Positions 47,551 through 54,857 of a stretch of 64,000 nucleotides of DNA are shown here, piece by piece. Within the stretch, counting starts at the first letter, position 1. Every line of letters begins with the position of its first letter. The notes under the pieces were generated by a model. The model worked only from the letters and a program-made list of their open reading frames with translations, made no database searches and was not told the DNA's origin. A program made the position numbers and the translations under genes. This stretch comes from Mesobacillus campisalis (GTDB lineage Bacteria > Bacillota > Bacilli > Bacillales > Cytobacillaceae): the NCBI RefSeq assembly GCF_000986785.1, contig NZ_LAYY01000011.1, positions 62,001 to 126,000 on the forward strand, written 5' to 3'.

Positions 47551-48654
47551 ATGACAGAGCAACAAATCGAAATCCAACTTACAGCAGAAAAAAAACAGAA
47601 GCCCGCTTTCGACAGCCTTGAGTTTGGCAAAAATTTCACCGATCACATGTTTATCATGGATTATACAAAGGGTCAGGGATGGCACGATCCCCGGATCGTC
47701 CCTTATCAGCCTCTCACAATTGACCCGGCGTCAATGGTGTTCCATTATGGACAGACCGTATTTGAAGGATTGAAAGCGTACCTGACAAAAGAAGGAGAAG
47801 TACTGCTGTTCAGGCCGCAAAAGAATATGGAGCGCCTGAACCGTTCCAACGAACGCCTTTGCATCCCGCAAATTGATGAGGAGCTGGCGCTGAGTGCGCT
47901 AAAAAGGCTGATTCAGGTAGACCGTGACTGGGTTCCGAATGTAGAGGGAACCTCCCTTTATATCCGTCCGTTCATCATTGCTACGGAACCATACCTTGGG
48001 GTTGCCCCGTCAAAACGCTATCAGTTTATGATTATCCTTTCTCCTGTAGGAGCTTATTACAAGGAAGGCATCAATCCGGTTAAAATTGCGGTGGAAAGTG
48101 AATACGTCCGCGCGGCTATTGGCGGAACTGGAGATGCAAAGACGGCCGGGAACTATGCCGGCAGCCTGAAAGCACAGGAACTGGCAGAAGCTGACGGCTA
48201 TTCGCAAGTGCTCTGGCTGGACGGTAAGGAACACCGGTACATCGAGGAAGTAGGCAGCATGAATATCTTCTTTAAAATCAATGGGGAAGTGGTGACTCCT
48301 GTCCTGAACGGCAGCATCCTTCAAGGCGTAACTAGAGATTCCATCATCCACCTGCTGAAACATTGGGAAATCCCGGTTTCCGAAAAGAAGATTTCAATAG
48401 ATGAAATCTATGAAGCCCATAAGCAAGGGCTGCTGGAGGAAGCATTTGGCACAGGTACCGCGGCTGTTATCTCTCCAATCGGCGAATTGTTCTGGAAGGA
48501 TGAGAAACTGTCCATCAATGGTGGAAAAACTGGGGAACTTTCGAAAAAATTGTACGACACCCTTACAGGAATCCAGCTGGGGACTGTGGAAGACCCATTT
48601 GGATGGACCGTTAAAGTGAAAGAAGAAAACCCGCACTTGGTAAAGAACAGTTAA
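47551..48654 (+). CDS. ilvE: Branched-chain amino acid aminotransferase IlvE
   Basis: 367 residues, fold-type IV PLP enzyme. The PLP lysine is in AGNYAGSLKAQELA, and the phosphate-binding ends are EEVGSMNIFF and GTGTAAVISPIGE. It transfers the amino group between glutamate and branched-chain 2-oxoacids. ATG 47551 has SD AGGGGAATG. There is no terminator in the 50 bp after proA, so it may be read through from the proline T-box operon. A terminator follows. Confidence 0.94.
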   Translation: MTEQQIEIQLTAEKKQKPAFDSLEFGKNFTDHMFIMDYTKGQGWHDPRIVPYQPLTIDPASMVFHYGQTVFEGLKAYLTKEGEVLLFRPQKNMERLNRSNERLCIPQIDEELALSALKRLIQVDRDWVPNVEGTSLYIRPFIIATEPYLGVAPSKRYQFMIILSPVGAYYKEGINPVKIAVESEYVRAAIGGTGDAKTAGNYAGSLKAQELAEADGYSQVLWLDGKEHRYIEEVGSMNIFFKINGEVVTPVLNGSILQGVTRDSIIHLLKHWEIPVSEKKISIDEIYEAHKQGLLEEAFGTGTAAVISPIGELFWKDEKLSINGGKTGELSKKLYDTLTGIQLGTVEDPFGWTVKVKEENPHLVKNS

Positions 48655-48686
48655 GGTTGGTCCATCAAGGCGGAAGGGTATAGAAC

Positions 48687-48718
48687 AAGCACAGGGATGC
48701 ATTCCCTGTGCTTTTTTC
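48687..48718 (+). terminator. Terminator after ilvE
   Basis: AAGCACAGGGA (48687-48697) pairs perfectly with TCCCTGTGCTT (48703-48713), then T residues. Confidence 0.95.
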
Positions 48719-48887
48719 ATGAATTCAAACGGTGCAGCATCTTTTTGGCAGGAAAAAGCTGCTTCGCGTCGAATTGCTTTACTAATAGTCCAAGATTGAA
48801 CAAAACTGCAATCGGGCTTTACCATTCAAAATGGTGCAAGCCGGCCAGGCAGCAATATATACCTGGTTTTCTTAGGAGATGAATGCA

Positions 48888-49148
48888 TTGGAAACAGTCA
48901 CAATCGTTACCTTTAAGGTGAAGGGGTTGCCTGAACCCATCAAAATCGCTTCACAATACGAGCCTAGCATCAATCAAATCGGGAAAATGATCTCTGATAT
49001 TGTCAAAGCCAACAATATGAGCGGTGACATCCAATTTAAAAAGTTCCTGCAAGAGAATGGCCAAAAAATGTTCATCTATGAGATTGGCGGAACTAAATGT
49101 GTCGTTTTGGTTGAAAAACTGGAAAAGGTCATTGAATTTGAGAACTGA
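48888..49148 (+). CDS. Small protein of unknown function
   Basis: 87 residues counting the TTG start, soluble, alpha/beta by pattern (TVTIVTFKVKGLPEPIKI, KCVVLVEKLEKVIEFE). Not recognised. The start decides the length: AGGAG (48874-48878) touches an ATG at 48879 and so cannot serve it, but is 9 bp from an in-frame TTG at 48888, which I choose. It stands between ilvE and the patatin gene with no clear promoter. Confidence 0.6.
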   Translation: METVTIVTFKVKGLPEPIKIASQYEPSINQIGKMISDIVKANNMSGDIQFKKFLQENGQKMFIYEIGGTKCVVLVEKLEKVIEFEN

Positions 49149-49242
49149 TGCATGGAATCAAGCTTTTAGCCGGCTCCTTCCTGTCTTGGCAACATAATCA
49201 AGACTGCAGTGGGGAATGCTAGTATAAAGGCATGGTGACGCT

Positions 49243-50151
49243 ATGAAAATTTTATGTTTGGACGGCGGGGGCATCCGTGGAGTTTATGCGCTGGCCATCC
49301 TGGAAAGCATCGAAAAAGAATTCAACAAACCGATATCACACCATTTTGACTTACTGGCCGGGACCAGTACCGGGTCGATCATTGCCGCAGCCGCAGCCAT
49401 CCAAAATGATATGGGCACAGTGCTCGAGATGTACAGGGAGTATGGGAGAAGGATATTTAACCGCCAGTCAAAAATCGGGCTTTTGGGAAGTGTGTACAGC
49501 GATCGGTATTTAAGAAAATTATTGAAGAAGGCTTTTGGTGATTTGAATCTTGCGGATGTTCCAAAGCCTTTGTTGATCCCTGCTGTAGACCTCACGCATG
49601 GCCGGCCGTTTGTCCACAGGTCCAATGTTCCGGGAGACGGCGAGGATATTCCCGTCAAACTGTGGGATGCTGTACTGTCGTCCTGTTCGGCGCCTGTTTA
49701 TTTTCCGCCAAACAATGTGGAGAACAAGTATTTATCGATTGATGGCGGTCTGTGGGCCAATAATCCATCCCTTGTCTGTCTGTCGGAGGGAATCCATTAT
49801 TTCAAGGAGAGCTTGGAGTCGATTTCCATCCTGTCATTGGGGACCGGACTCCAGAAAGTGGATTTCTCCTTTCCTTCCGAGAAGAATTGGGGAATTGGGC
49901 ATTGGCTTCCCCTCAGATGGCCTTCATTAAAAGTAGAGCCCAAATTGCTGGACCTGGCTCTCGATATTTCATCGGAATCCGTTTCTTATCATTGCTCTCT
50001 GCTTCTTGGAAAGCAGTATTTCCGGATTAACAGGGAGCTCGGCAAGGAAATGCCATTTGATGAGATCGCTTATACAGAAACGCTCATCAGGCTTGGCAAG
50101 GATACGTTTGCTGAACAAAAAAGCGACATAGCCGCGTTTTTACAAATTTAG
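49243..50151 (+). CDS. Patatin-like phospholipase
   Basis: 302 residues. Oxyanion hole DGGGIRGVYAL at the N-terminus, nucleophile Ser in GTSTGSIIAA (GxSxG), and the catalytic Asp in DGGLWANNP: the complete Ser-Asp dyad of patatins. It should release fatty acids from a membrane lipid. There is no signal peptide, so it acts in the cytoplasm. The fold is shared with antiphage effectors such as CapV, but no nucleotide cyclase or other defence gene lies nearby, so a housekeeping lipid role is as likely. Confidence 0.88.
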   Translation: MKILCLDGGGIRGVYALAILESIEKEFNKPISHHFDLLAGTSTGSIIAAAAAIQNDMGTVLEMYREYGRRIFNRQSKIGLLGSVYSDRYLRKLLKKAFGDLNLADVPKPLLIPAVDLTHGRPFVHRSNVPGDGEDIPVKLWDAVLSSCSAPVYFPPNNVENKYLSIDGGLWANNPSLVCLSEGIHYFKESLESISILSLGTGLQKVDFSFPSEKNWGIGHWLPLRWPSLKVEPKLLDLALDISSESVSYHCSLLLGKQYFRINRELGKEMPFDEIAYTETLIRLGKDTFAEQKSDIAAFLQI

Positions 50152-50159
50152 GGATGTTA

Positions 50160-50189
50160 TTGCATACAGTGGGTATTTTATGGTAATAT
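50160..50189 (+). promoter_or_regulatory. Candidate promoter of the mutS2-like leader
   Basis: TTGCAT (50160-50165), 18 bp, TAATAT (50184-50189). It is placed directly after the patatin stop and would give a leader of about 320 nt. Confidence 0.55.
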
Positions 50190-50230
50190 TTAAGAGTAAC
50201 TAAATTGGACTGTGTGAAGGAGTATGTTGT

Positions 50231-50254
50231 ATGTTAGGTGTCGTTCTTAACTAA
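50231..50254 (+). CDS. Seven-codon leader peptide MLGVVLN
   Basis: ATG TTA GGT GTC GTT CTT AAC TAA, with AAGGAG at 50217-50222 spaced 8 bp. The last codons are also the left arm of a 10-bp stem (GTTCTTAACT at 50243-50252 with AGTTAAGAAC at 50334-50343), so translation should change the fold of the leader. This is the arrangement of ribosome-dependent attenuators. No homologue is known to me. Confidence 0.5.
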   Translation: MLGVVLN

Positions 50255-50380
50255 TCCAGCTAATTGGATAATGTCATTCCAGCGGATTTTGTCCTTTTTT
50301 ATATGGACATAGTCTTATTTAAGCATGGGATGAAGTTAAGAACAATGGTCCAAACATGCATACTATCCTTAACCGATCGT

Positions 50381-50409
50381 AGCTGTGTACCCATGGGCAC
50401 CAGCTTTTT
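50381..50409 (+). terminator. Terminator-like hairpin in the leader
   Basis: AGCTG...CCC and GGG...CAGCT pair around ATG with internal irregularities and run into TTTTTATTTT. Confidence 0.6.
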
Positions 50410-50461
50410 ATTTTGGTTAAAAATAGTGGGGCAGGCGAATTATTGCTTGCCGAATTTTCAG

Positions 50462-50495
50462 GCCGCGTTGACATTGTTCAACGCGGCTATTTTAT
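50462..50495 (+). terminator. Strong hairpin just before the mutS2-like gene
   Basis: GCCGCGTTGA (50462-50471) pairs perfectly with TCAACGCGGC (50478-50487), then TATTTTAT. It lies only 13 bp before the SD, so the gene cannot be transcribed from upstream unless this element is passed. Confidence 0.75.
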
Positions 50496-50513
50496 ATTTC
50501 AGGAGGATGAAAA

Positions 50514-52442
50514 TTGAACAATCATACTTTTAAAGTGCTTGAATTTGAAAAAATCAAGGAATCAGCAGCAAGCTATGCTTTAACAAAAGCTGGCAGGGAA
50601 AAAGTGCTAGGGCTCATACCATCAACTAATCTCAAACAAATAGAGTCATGGCAGGAAGAGCTTACCGAAGCAGTGGAAATCACGAAAAAATCTACAAGCG
50701 TCCCTGTCCATGGGCTGGAGGGGATGGAGCTTTTTTTAAGGAACCTGAATAAAGGGGAAGCTCTCCGCCCAGAACAGCTTTCCAAACTGGCTGATTTTCT
50801 GGATTGCTGCGGCAAAATGCACCGGTTCATGAAAGATAAAGAGTGGTTCGCGCCAAGGGTAAGCAGCTATGTGTACTCTATCGAACAGCTTCCGGACCTT
50901 GAAAGGGAAATCATCCGCTGCATCCGCAATGGCGGTGTTGATGACTATGCCAGCAAGGAACTTCTGAAGGTGAGAAAGCAGATTTCCATTCAGGAGGACC
51001 GCCTTAAGGAGAAGGTTATGCAAATGGTTCGTTCGGGTAAATATAAAGCTTATCTGCAGGAACAAGTGGTCAGCCAGCGGGATGGCCGGTATGTGATTCC
51101 GGTGAAAAAGGAATATCGTCATAAATTCAAAGGTTCTGTTCTGGACAACTCGGCATCCGGTTCGACCCTTTTTATCGAACCCGAAGAGATTGCTGCCTAT
51201 TCAGAGCAGATTTCATGGCTAAGGGCGGAAGAAGAAGCCGAAGTAGATAAAGTCCTGTTTTATTTATCAGGACTGGTTGAAGAAAAAGAACGGGAAATTC
51301 GCCTCGCCGTAGAAACGATGGTTCATTACGATGTGCTGTTCGCCAAGGCCAAATACAGCCGGGGGATGGATGGCCGGAAACCGGTGCTGAATGAATCCCA
51401 CTACATCCATTTGGTGGAAGCGCGGCATCCGTTGCTTGGAAGCCAGGCTGTTCCGCTCACGGTTGAACTCGGAAACCCTGAAAATGCCCTTGTTATTACC
51501 GGCCCGAACACCGGCGGCAAAACAGTAACTCTTAAAACGGTGGGGCTGCTTACGTTGATGGCGCAGGCTGGCTTGCATCTCCCTGTGGCGGAGGGCAGCT
51601 GTGTCAGTGTGTTCCAGAATATACTCGTTGATATTGGCGATGGCCAAAGCATTACGGAAAATCTAAGTTCGTTTAGTTCGCGCATTGTCAATATTATTGG
51701 AATTTTAAAAGAAACCAATGACCGCAGTCTGGTGCTTTTGGATGAACTAGGTTCCGGAACAGACCCGGGCGAGGGAATGGGGCTGGCAACGGCGATTCTG
51801 GAACAGCTTTCCGCAAAAGGAGCCACCCTTATGGCGACAACCCATTACAGCGAAATGAAGGAATTTGCACACCAGCACGACGGATTTGTCAATGGCTCAA
51901 TGGAATTCAATCTGGAAACATTGAGGCCGACCTATAAACTGATCATCGGCAAGGGCGGGGAAAGCCAGGCCTTTGCCATCGCCTTGAAGCTTGGCATCCA
52001 CCCAAGGCTCATTGAACGGGCACATGAAATCACCTATAAACAGGCTAAGACCTATCTGGACGAGGATATCGATTCTGCTGCAAAACGGGAACGTGAAAAA
52101 CAGATAATTGTAAATAAGCACCAGCAAAGAGCGAAAAAGCCTGCCCAGCCGAAAGTAAAGGTCCCTGTTTTCCATCAGGGGGACAATGTTGTCCTGTCAC
52201 CGGGAAATGTCTTTGGAATTGTTTATAAGGGTCCGGATGAACAGGGGAATTATATTGTTCAGGTCAAAGGCAAAAAAGAGGTTTATAACCATAAGCGGAT
52301 CACGTTAAATATTGCCGCGAAGGAATTGTATCCCGACGATTATGATTTTGATATCATTTTCGAATCAGTGGAAAAGAGAAAAAACAAAAAGCTGCTGTCG
52401 CGAAAGCATGTGGAAGGAATCGTCATAGATCACGAGGATTAG
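50514..52442 (+). CDS. MutS2-family ATPase lacking the Smr domain
   Basis: 642 residues. A MutS2-type start (VLEFEKIKESAASYALTKAG), lever/clamp region, then the ABC-type ATPase with Walker A GPNTGGKTVT (about 330), signature-side SFSSRI and Walker B LVLLDELGSGTDPGEG (about 405). After the coiled coil comes a KOW-like segment (FHQGDNVVLSPGNVFGIV, about 555-605). True MutS2 is about 785 residues and ends in a Smr nuclease; here the end is short and has no Smr motif. MutS2 splits collided ribosomes in B. subtilis, so a ribosome-directed role is plausible. TTG start with SD AGGAGGATG. Confidence 0.88.
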   Translation: MNNHTFKVLEFEKIKESAASYALTKAGREKVLGLIPSTNLKQIESWQEELTEAVEITKKSTSVPVHGLEGMELFLRNLNKGEALRPEQLSKLADFLDCCGKMHRFMKDKEWFAPRVSSYVYSIEQLPDLEREIIRCIRNGGVDDYASKELLKVRKQISIQEDRLKEKVMQMVRSGKYKAYLQEQVVSQRDGRYVIPVKKEYRHKFKGSVLDNSASGSTLFIEPEEIAAYSEQISWLRAEEEAEVDKVLFYLSGLVEEKEREIRLAVETMVHYDVLFAKAKYSRGMDGRKPVLNESHYIHLVEARHPLLGSQAVPLTVELGNPENALVITGPNTGGKTVTLKTVGLLTLMAQAGLHLPVAEGSCVSVFQNILVDIGDGQSITENLSSFSSRIVNIIGILKETNDRSLVLLDELGSGTDPGEGMGLATAILEQLSAKGATLMATTHYSEMKEFAHQHDGFVNGSMEFNLETLRPTYKLIIGKGGESQAFAIALKLGIHPRLIERAHEITYKQAKTYLDEDIDSAAKREREKQIIVNKHQQRAKKPAQPKVKVPVFHQGDNVVLSPGNVFGIVYKGPDEQGNYIVQVKGKKEVYNHKRITLNIAAKELYPDDYDFDIIFESVEKRKNKKLLSRKHVEGIVIDHED

Positions 52443-52445
52443 CAA

Positions 52446-52482
52446 AAAAGAGACATGCCGGCTTAAGGTATGTCTCTTTTTC
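52446..52482 (+). terminator. Terminator after the mutS2-like gene
   Basis: A 14-bp stem with one G-T (52446-52459 with 52467-52480) and an A/T-rich flank on both sides, so it can also serve the convergent gene. Confidence 0.93.
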
Positions 52483-52498
52483 AATCAGTGGATTCTGG

Positions 52499-52798
52499 CT
52501 ATCCATTTCGCTTTCTGATTTCTTCTGTTACCACAAAAGCGAGGTCATCATTGCCAAACAGTGACAGGACACCAAGCAGCGTATCGTCTGGCACTTCTCC
52601 TGCTTCTTCTTTTGGCACGGTCAGGTCAATCGCTTCCCTCAAAGCCTGGTTGGATGCCTGCTGGGGGTAGGCGCGCAGGTAAAGTTCTTCGGGGTCAAGG
52701 TCATGATTGACGCACCATTGAGCAAAAACGAGTATCATCATTTTTTCCTCGCCCTGGTAGTTCTGAATGATTTGATCTTGCAGGTCCTTTTGGTCCAT
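52499..52798 (-). CDS. Small acidic protein of unknown function
   Basis: 99 residues, soluble, helical by composition (KMMILVFAQWCVNHDLDPEE, NQALREAIDL). Not recognised. SD AAAGGAG is well spaced before ATG 52798, and a TATAAT-like box lies just upstream on the minus strand. It is monocistronic and convergent with the mutS2-like gene. Confidence 0.7.
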   Translation of the reverse strand: MDQKDLQDQIIQNYQGEEKMMILVFAQWCVNHDLDPEELYLRAYPQQASNQALREAIDLTVPKEEAGEVPDDTLLGVLSLFGNDDLAFVVTEEIRKRNG

Positions 52799-52937
52799 AC
52801 GTATTCTCCTTTAAGCTTATACCTTGATTATACCTGTTGAAGCCGGAGAATGAAAAAGAAAACATAGGGTTTATTTTTACCTGCAAGGGAAGATAATGAG
52901 TAAGTGGAAGACACATAAACAGGGAGGAGCACGTAAA

Positions 52938-53204
52938 ATGGAAAAAGTGGAAGTTGGCGAAGTGTTCACCATTACCGATGAAAACAATGAGGAACAGGAA
53001 GTAGAAGTAATGGCTGCATTAACGCTGGATGACACAGAGTATATAGCTGTTAGCTTTGTTGAGGACCTTAGGGAGGAAACCCAGGAGGACATTGATCTAT
53101 TCTTTATGAAATTGGACGAGGATGGCGACTTCTCGGCAATCGAAAGCGACGAGGAATTTGACAAGGTTTCCTCGGCTTTTGATGAAAGAATGGGCGGTAA
53201 TTAG
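52938..53204 (+). CDS. DUF1292-family small acidic protein
   Basis: 88 residues, very acidic. The pattern FTITDENNEEQEVEVMAALT, then YIAVSFVED and DEDGDFSAIESDEEFDKV, is that of DUF1292/YrzB-type proteins, whose function is unknown. ATG 52938 has SD GGGAGGAG; an in-frame start at 52896 would precede it. A terminator follows directly. Confidence 0.8.
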   Translation: MEKVEVGEVFTITDENNEEQEVEVMAALTLDDTEYIAVSFVEDLREETQEDIDLFFMKLDEDGDFSAIESDEEFDKVSSAFDERMGGN

Positions 53205-53220
53205 GATAAAGATTCAGACT

Positions 53221-53248
53221 AAAGAGAGCGGATATCCGCTCTCTTTTT
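53221..53248. terminator. Bidirectional terminator between the DUF1292 gene and phaC
   Basis: A perfect palindromic stem AAAGAGAGCGGA/TCCGCTCTCTTT around TA, ending in T residues; phaC ends 6 bp further on the other strand. Confidence 0.93.
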
Positions 53249-53253
53249 ACATG

Positions 53254-54279
53254 CTAGTGGATGGAGTCCGATCTCTCATGAAGCCATTGCTGCAGAAATT
53301 CCGGGAGCTTGCCTCTAATTGCCAGGGTGATATGGCCGGCTTTTATCGCTTTGTACGTCAGATCCTCCGAGGAGACTTTCTTCAATACTGGCACAATCAT
53401 TTCCTCGGGAACGAGTTCGTCTTCGCTTGCTGATACTACCAGCAGGCTTGCCTTGATGCTTCCAAGGTTGACTTTCTCACCGTTAATCAGCAAATGGTTG
53501 TTGATAAGCTGATTCTCTTTAAGGAGATCGTTGGTTACCTGTCTTAACGCTGCACCGGAGAAAGGGACATGCCCTTTTATCCATTGATTTACACGATACC
53601 ATTTTTCCAAAAAATGCGGATCCCCTGTCCTGCCGATTAGAGATAGATACGGGGTATAAGAGATGGGGGAGGTAATGAGCCGAAACGTGGTTTCCATTAC
53701 GTTCGGCGGGATGGTGCCGTATACGTCGGCAAGCTCATCGATATTTAGTTCACCAGATTTAATCGCTTTATGCCATTGTTGAAAAACAGGGCTGTTCTCA
53801 AAATCAAGCGGAGGAGAGAAAAGGATTAAATTCCGCATGGGTTCTTTTGCGAGCGCAGCATAAATGGCTGCCAGGGTGCCGCCAAGGCAGTAGCCAACGA
53901 CAGTGATTCCTTCAGAACGGGAATGTGCAAGCGCCCTTCTTACCCCTTTTTGAATATACCCCATAATATAATCATCCAGCGTGAGGTCTTTGTCCTCATA
54001 GCCGAGGATGCCAAAGTCCAATAAATACACTTCATATCCTTCTTTGGAAAAAGCCTCAATCATGCTTGAGCCTGGATACAAATCCAGGATAAACGGCTGG
54101 TTGATAAGGGAATACACGAGGAACAGCGGAGTTTTGTATTTCCGGCAGGGAGCGGGATAGTGCCATAAAACCGCTTTGTTTTTCTTCCAAACCGCTTGTC
54201 TTGGAGTGGCTCCTCTGGTGAAGTCTTCCGTAAGGAAATGTTGTTTGTCTGCTTGGTCCCCTTTTGATTGGCTACTCAC
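53254..54279 (-). CDS. phaC: Poly(3-hydroxyalkanoate) synthase subunit PhaC (class III/IV)
   Basis: 341 residues, alpha/beta hydrolase fold with the lipase-like box GYCLGG (catalytic Cys about residue 130), the catalytic Asp in SEDELVP and His in KAGHITLAI. The front part VWKKNKAVLWHYPAP matches class IV synthases of Bacillus. It polymerises hydroxyacyl-CoA into storage granules and needs PhaR in class IV. The GTG start (54279) overlaps the phaR stop in GTGAGTAG. It is slightly shorter than the 362-residue B. megaterium enzyme at the N-terminus. Confidence 0.9.
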   Translation of the reverse strand: MSSQSKGDQADKQHFLTEDFTRGATPRQAVWKKNKAVLWHYPAPCRKYKTPLFLVYSLINQPFILDLYPGSSMIEAFSKEGYEVYLLDFGILGYEDKDLTLDDYIMGYIQKGVRRALAHSRSEGITVVGYCLGGTLAAIYAALAKEPMRNLILFSPPLDFENSPVFQQWHKAIKSGELNIDELADVYGTIPPNVMETTFRLITSPISYTPYLSLIGRTGDPHFLEKWYRVNQWIKGHVPFSGAALRQVTNDLLKENQLINNHLLINGEKVNLGSIKASLLVVSASEDELVPEEMIVPVLKKVSSEDLTYKAIKAGHITLAIRGKLPEFLQQWLHERSDSIH

Positions 54280-54604
54280 GGGTCATCCCCTGTGCCTCAA
54301 GCTGCTTAAGCAGTACTGAGAGCTTTTCATCCATTTCATCCAGTTTTTCTTCAATTTGAATTCCCAGCTTTGCCATGTTTGCAAGATCATCCCTGGTTGG
54401 GATATTTAGTTGGCGGGCAGCCAGATTTTGTTGCTCGCGGAGTGCTTTTAATGTATCTGTATGCCGGGCAAGCCCCAGTTTGGCGAGTTTGATCATTTTT
54501 TCGTTGTCGAGTTTACTTTGAATCGCTTCATTTATGCCTTTTTCCACCCTGAAGCCCAGAAGTTTAATTGCTTTTGAAAGATTAATGGACACCTTATAGG
54601 TCAT
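54272..54604 (-). CDS. phaR: PHA synthase subunit PhaR-like
   Basis: 110 residues, helical. The block LNIPTRDDLANMAKLGIQIE is the motif shared by PhaR/PhaE synthase partners (NIPTKDDVANVA-like), and a coiled coil follows (EEKLDEMDEKLSVLLKQLE). It is shorter than typical PhaR (about 150-200 residues), so part of the N-terminal region is missing or reduced. ATG 54604 fits the SD AAAGGACGG; ATG codons at 54610 and 54622 are too close to or before it. The operon with phaC supports the assignment. Confidence 0.7.
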   Translation of the reverse strand: MTYKVSINLSKAIKLLGFRVEKGINEAIQSKLDNEKMIKLAKLGLARHTDTLKALREQQNLAARQLNIPTRDDLANMAKLGIQIEEKLDEMDEKLSVLLKQLEAQGMTRE

Positions 54605-54857
54605 CTTCATCCGTCCTTTCATGGTTAGGTGTCTTGTCCTGATACAAGCTCAATATAGTATATCCATGCCAACCATATTGGTGTTTAAAAATGATGCAGT
54701 TGCACCCTGCCCAATTTACAGGGTTATAAAAATACTATTAAAAAAAGGCGTAAGCACAGCACCCAATGCCTATACCGTTTTTCCTAAGATGAATATGATG
54801 TGGGGAACTTTGTCTGATAGTCAAATATTATATTAATAGGAGGGATCCAACTCTTAC

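Larger units (their letters stand above)
50231..50500 (+). promoter_or_regulatory. Attenuator-like leader RNA before the mutS2-like gene
   Basis: The leader peptide is followed by several competing elements. ATCCA/TGGAT (50254-50258, 50265-50269) forms a small hairpin. GGATAA (50266-50271) can pair with TTGTCC (50289-50294) before a T6 run. TGTCC (50290-50294) can also pair with GGACA (50305-50309). GTTAAG (50335-50340) can pair with the leader codons or with CTTAAC (50368-50373). Two further terminator-like hairpins lie at 50381-50409 and 50462-50495. The foldings were found by eye, without energy calculation. Confidence 0.5.

Noticed and set aside
49243-52442. CBASS-type or other named antiphage system
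   Set aside because: The patatin alone is not enough: no nucleotidyltransferase, sensor or accessory defence gene is present, and the MutS2-like protein has no known defence role.
54621-54836. Open frame of 71 codons between phaR and the P450 gene
   Set aside because: No SD, no recognisable protein pattern and overlap with the divergent promoter region.
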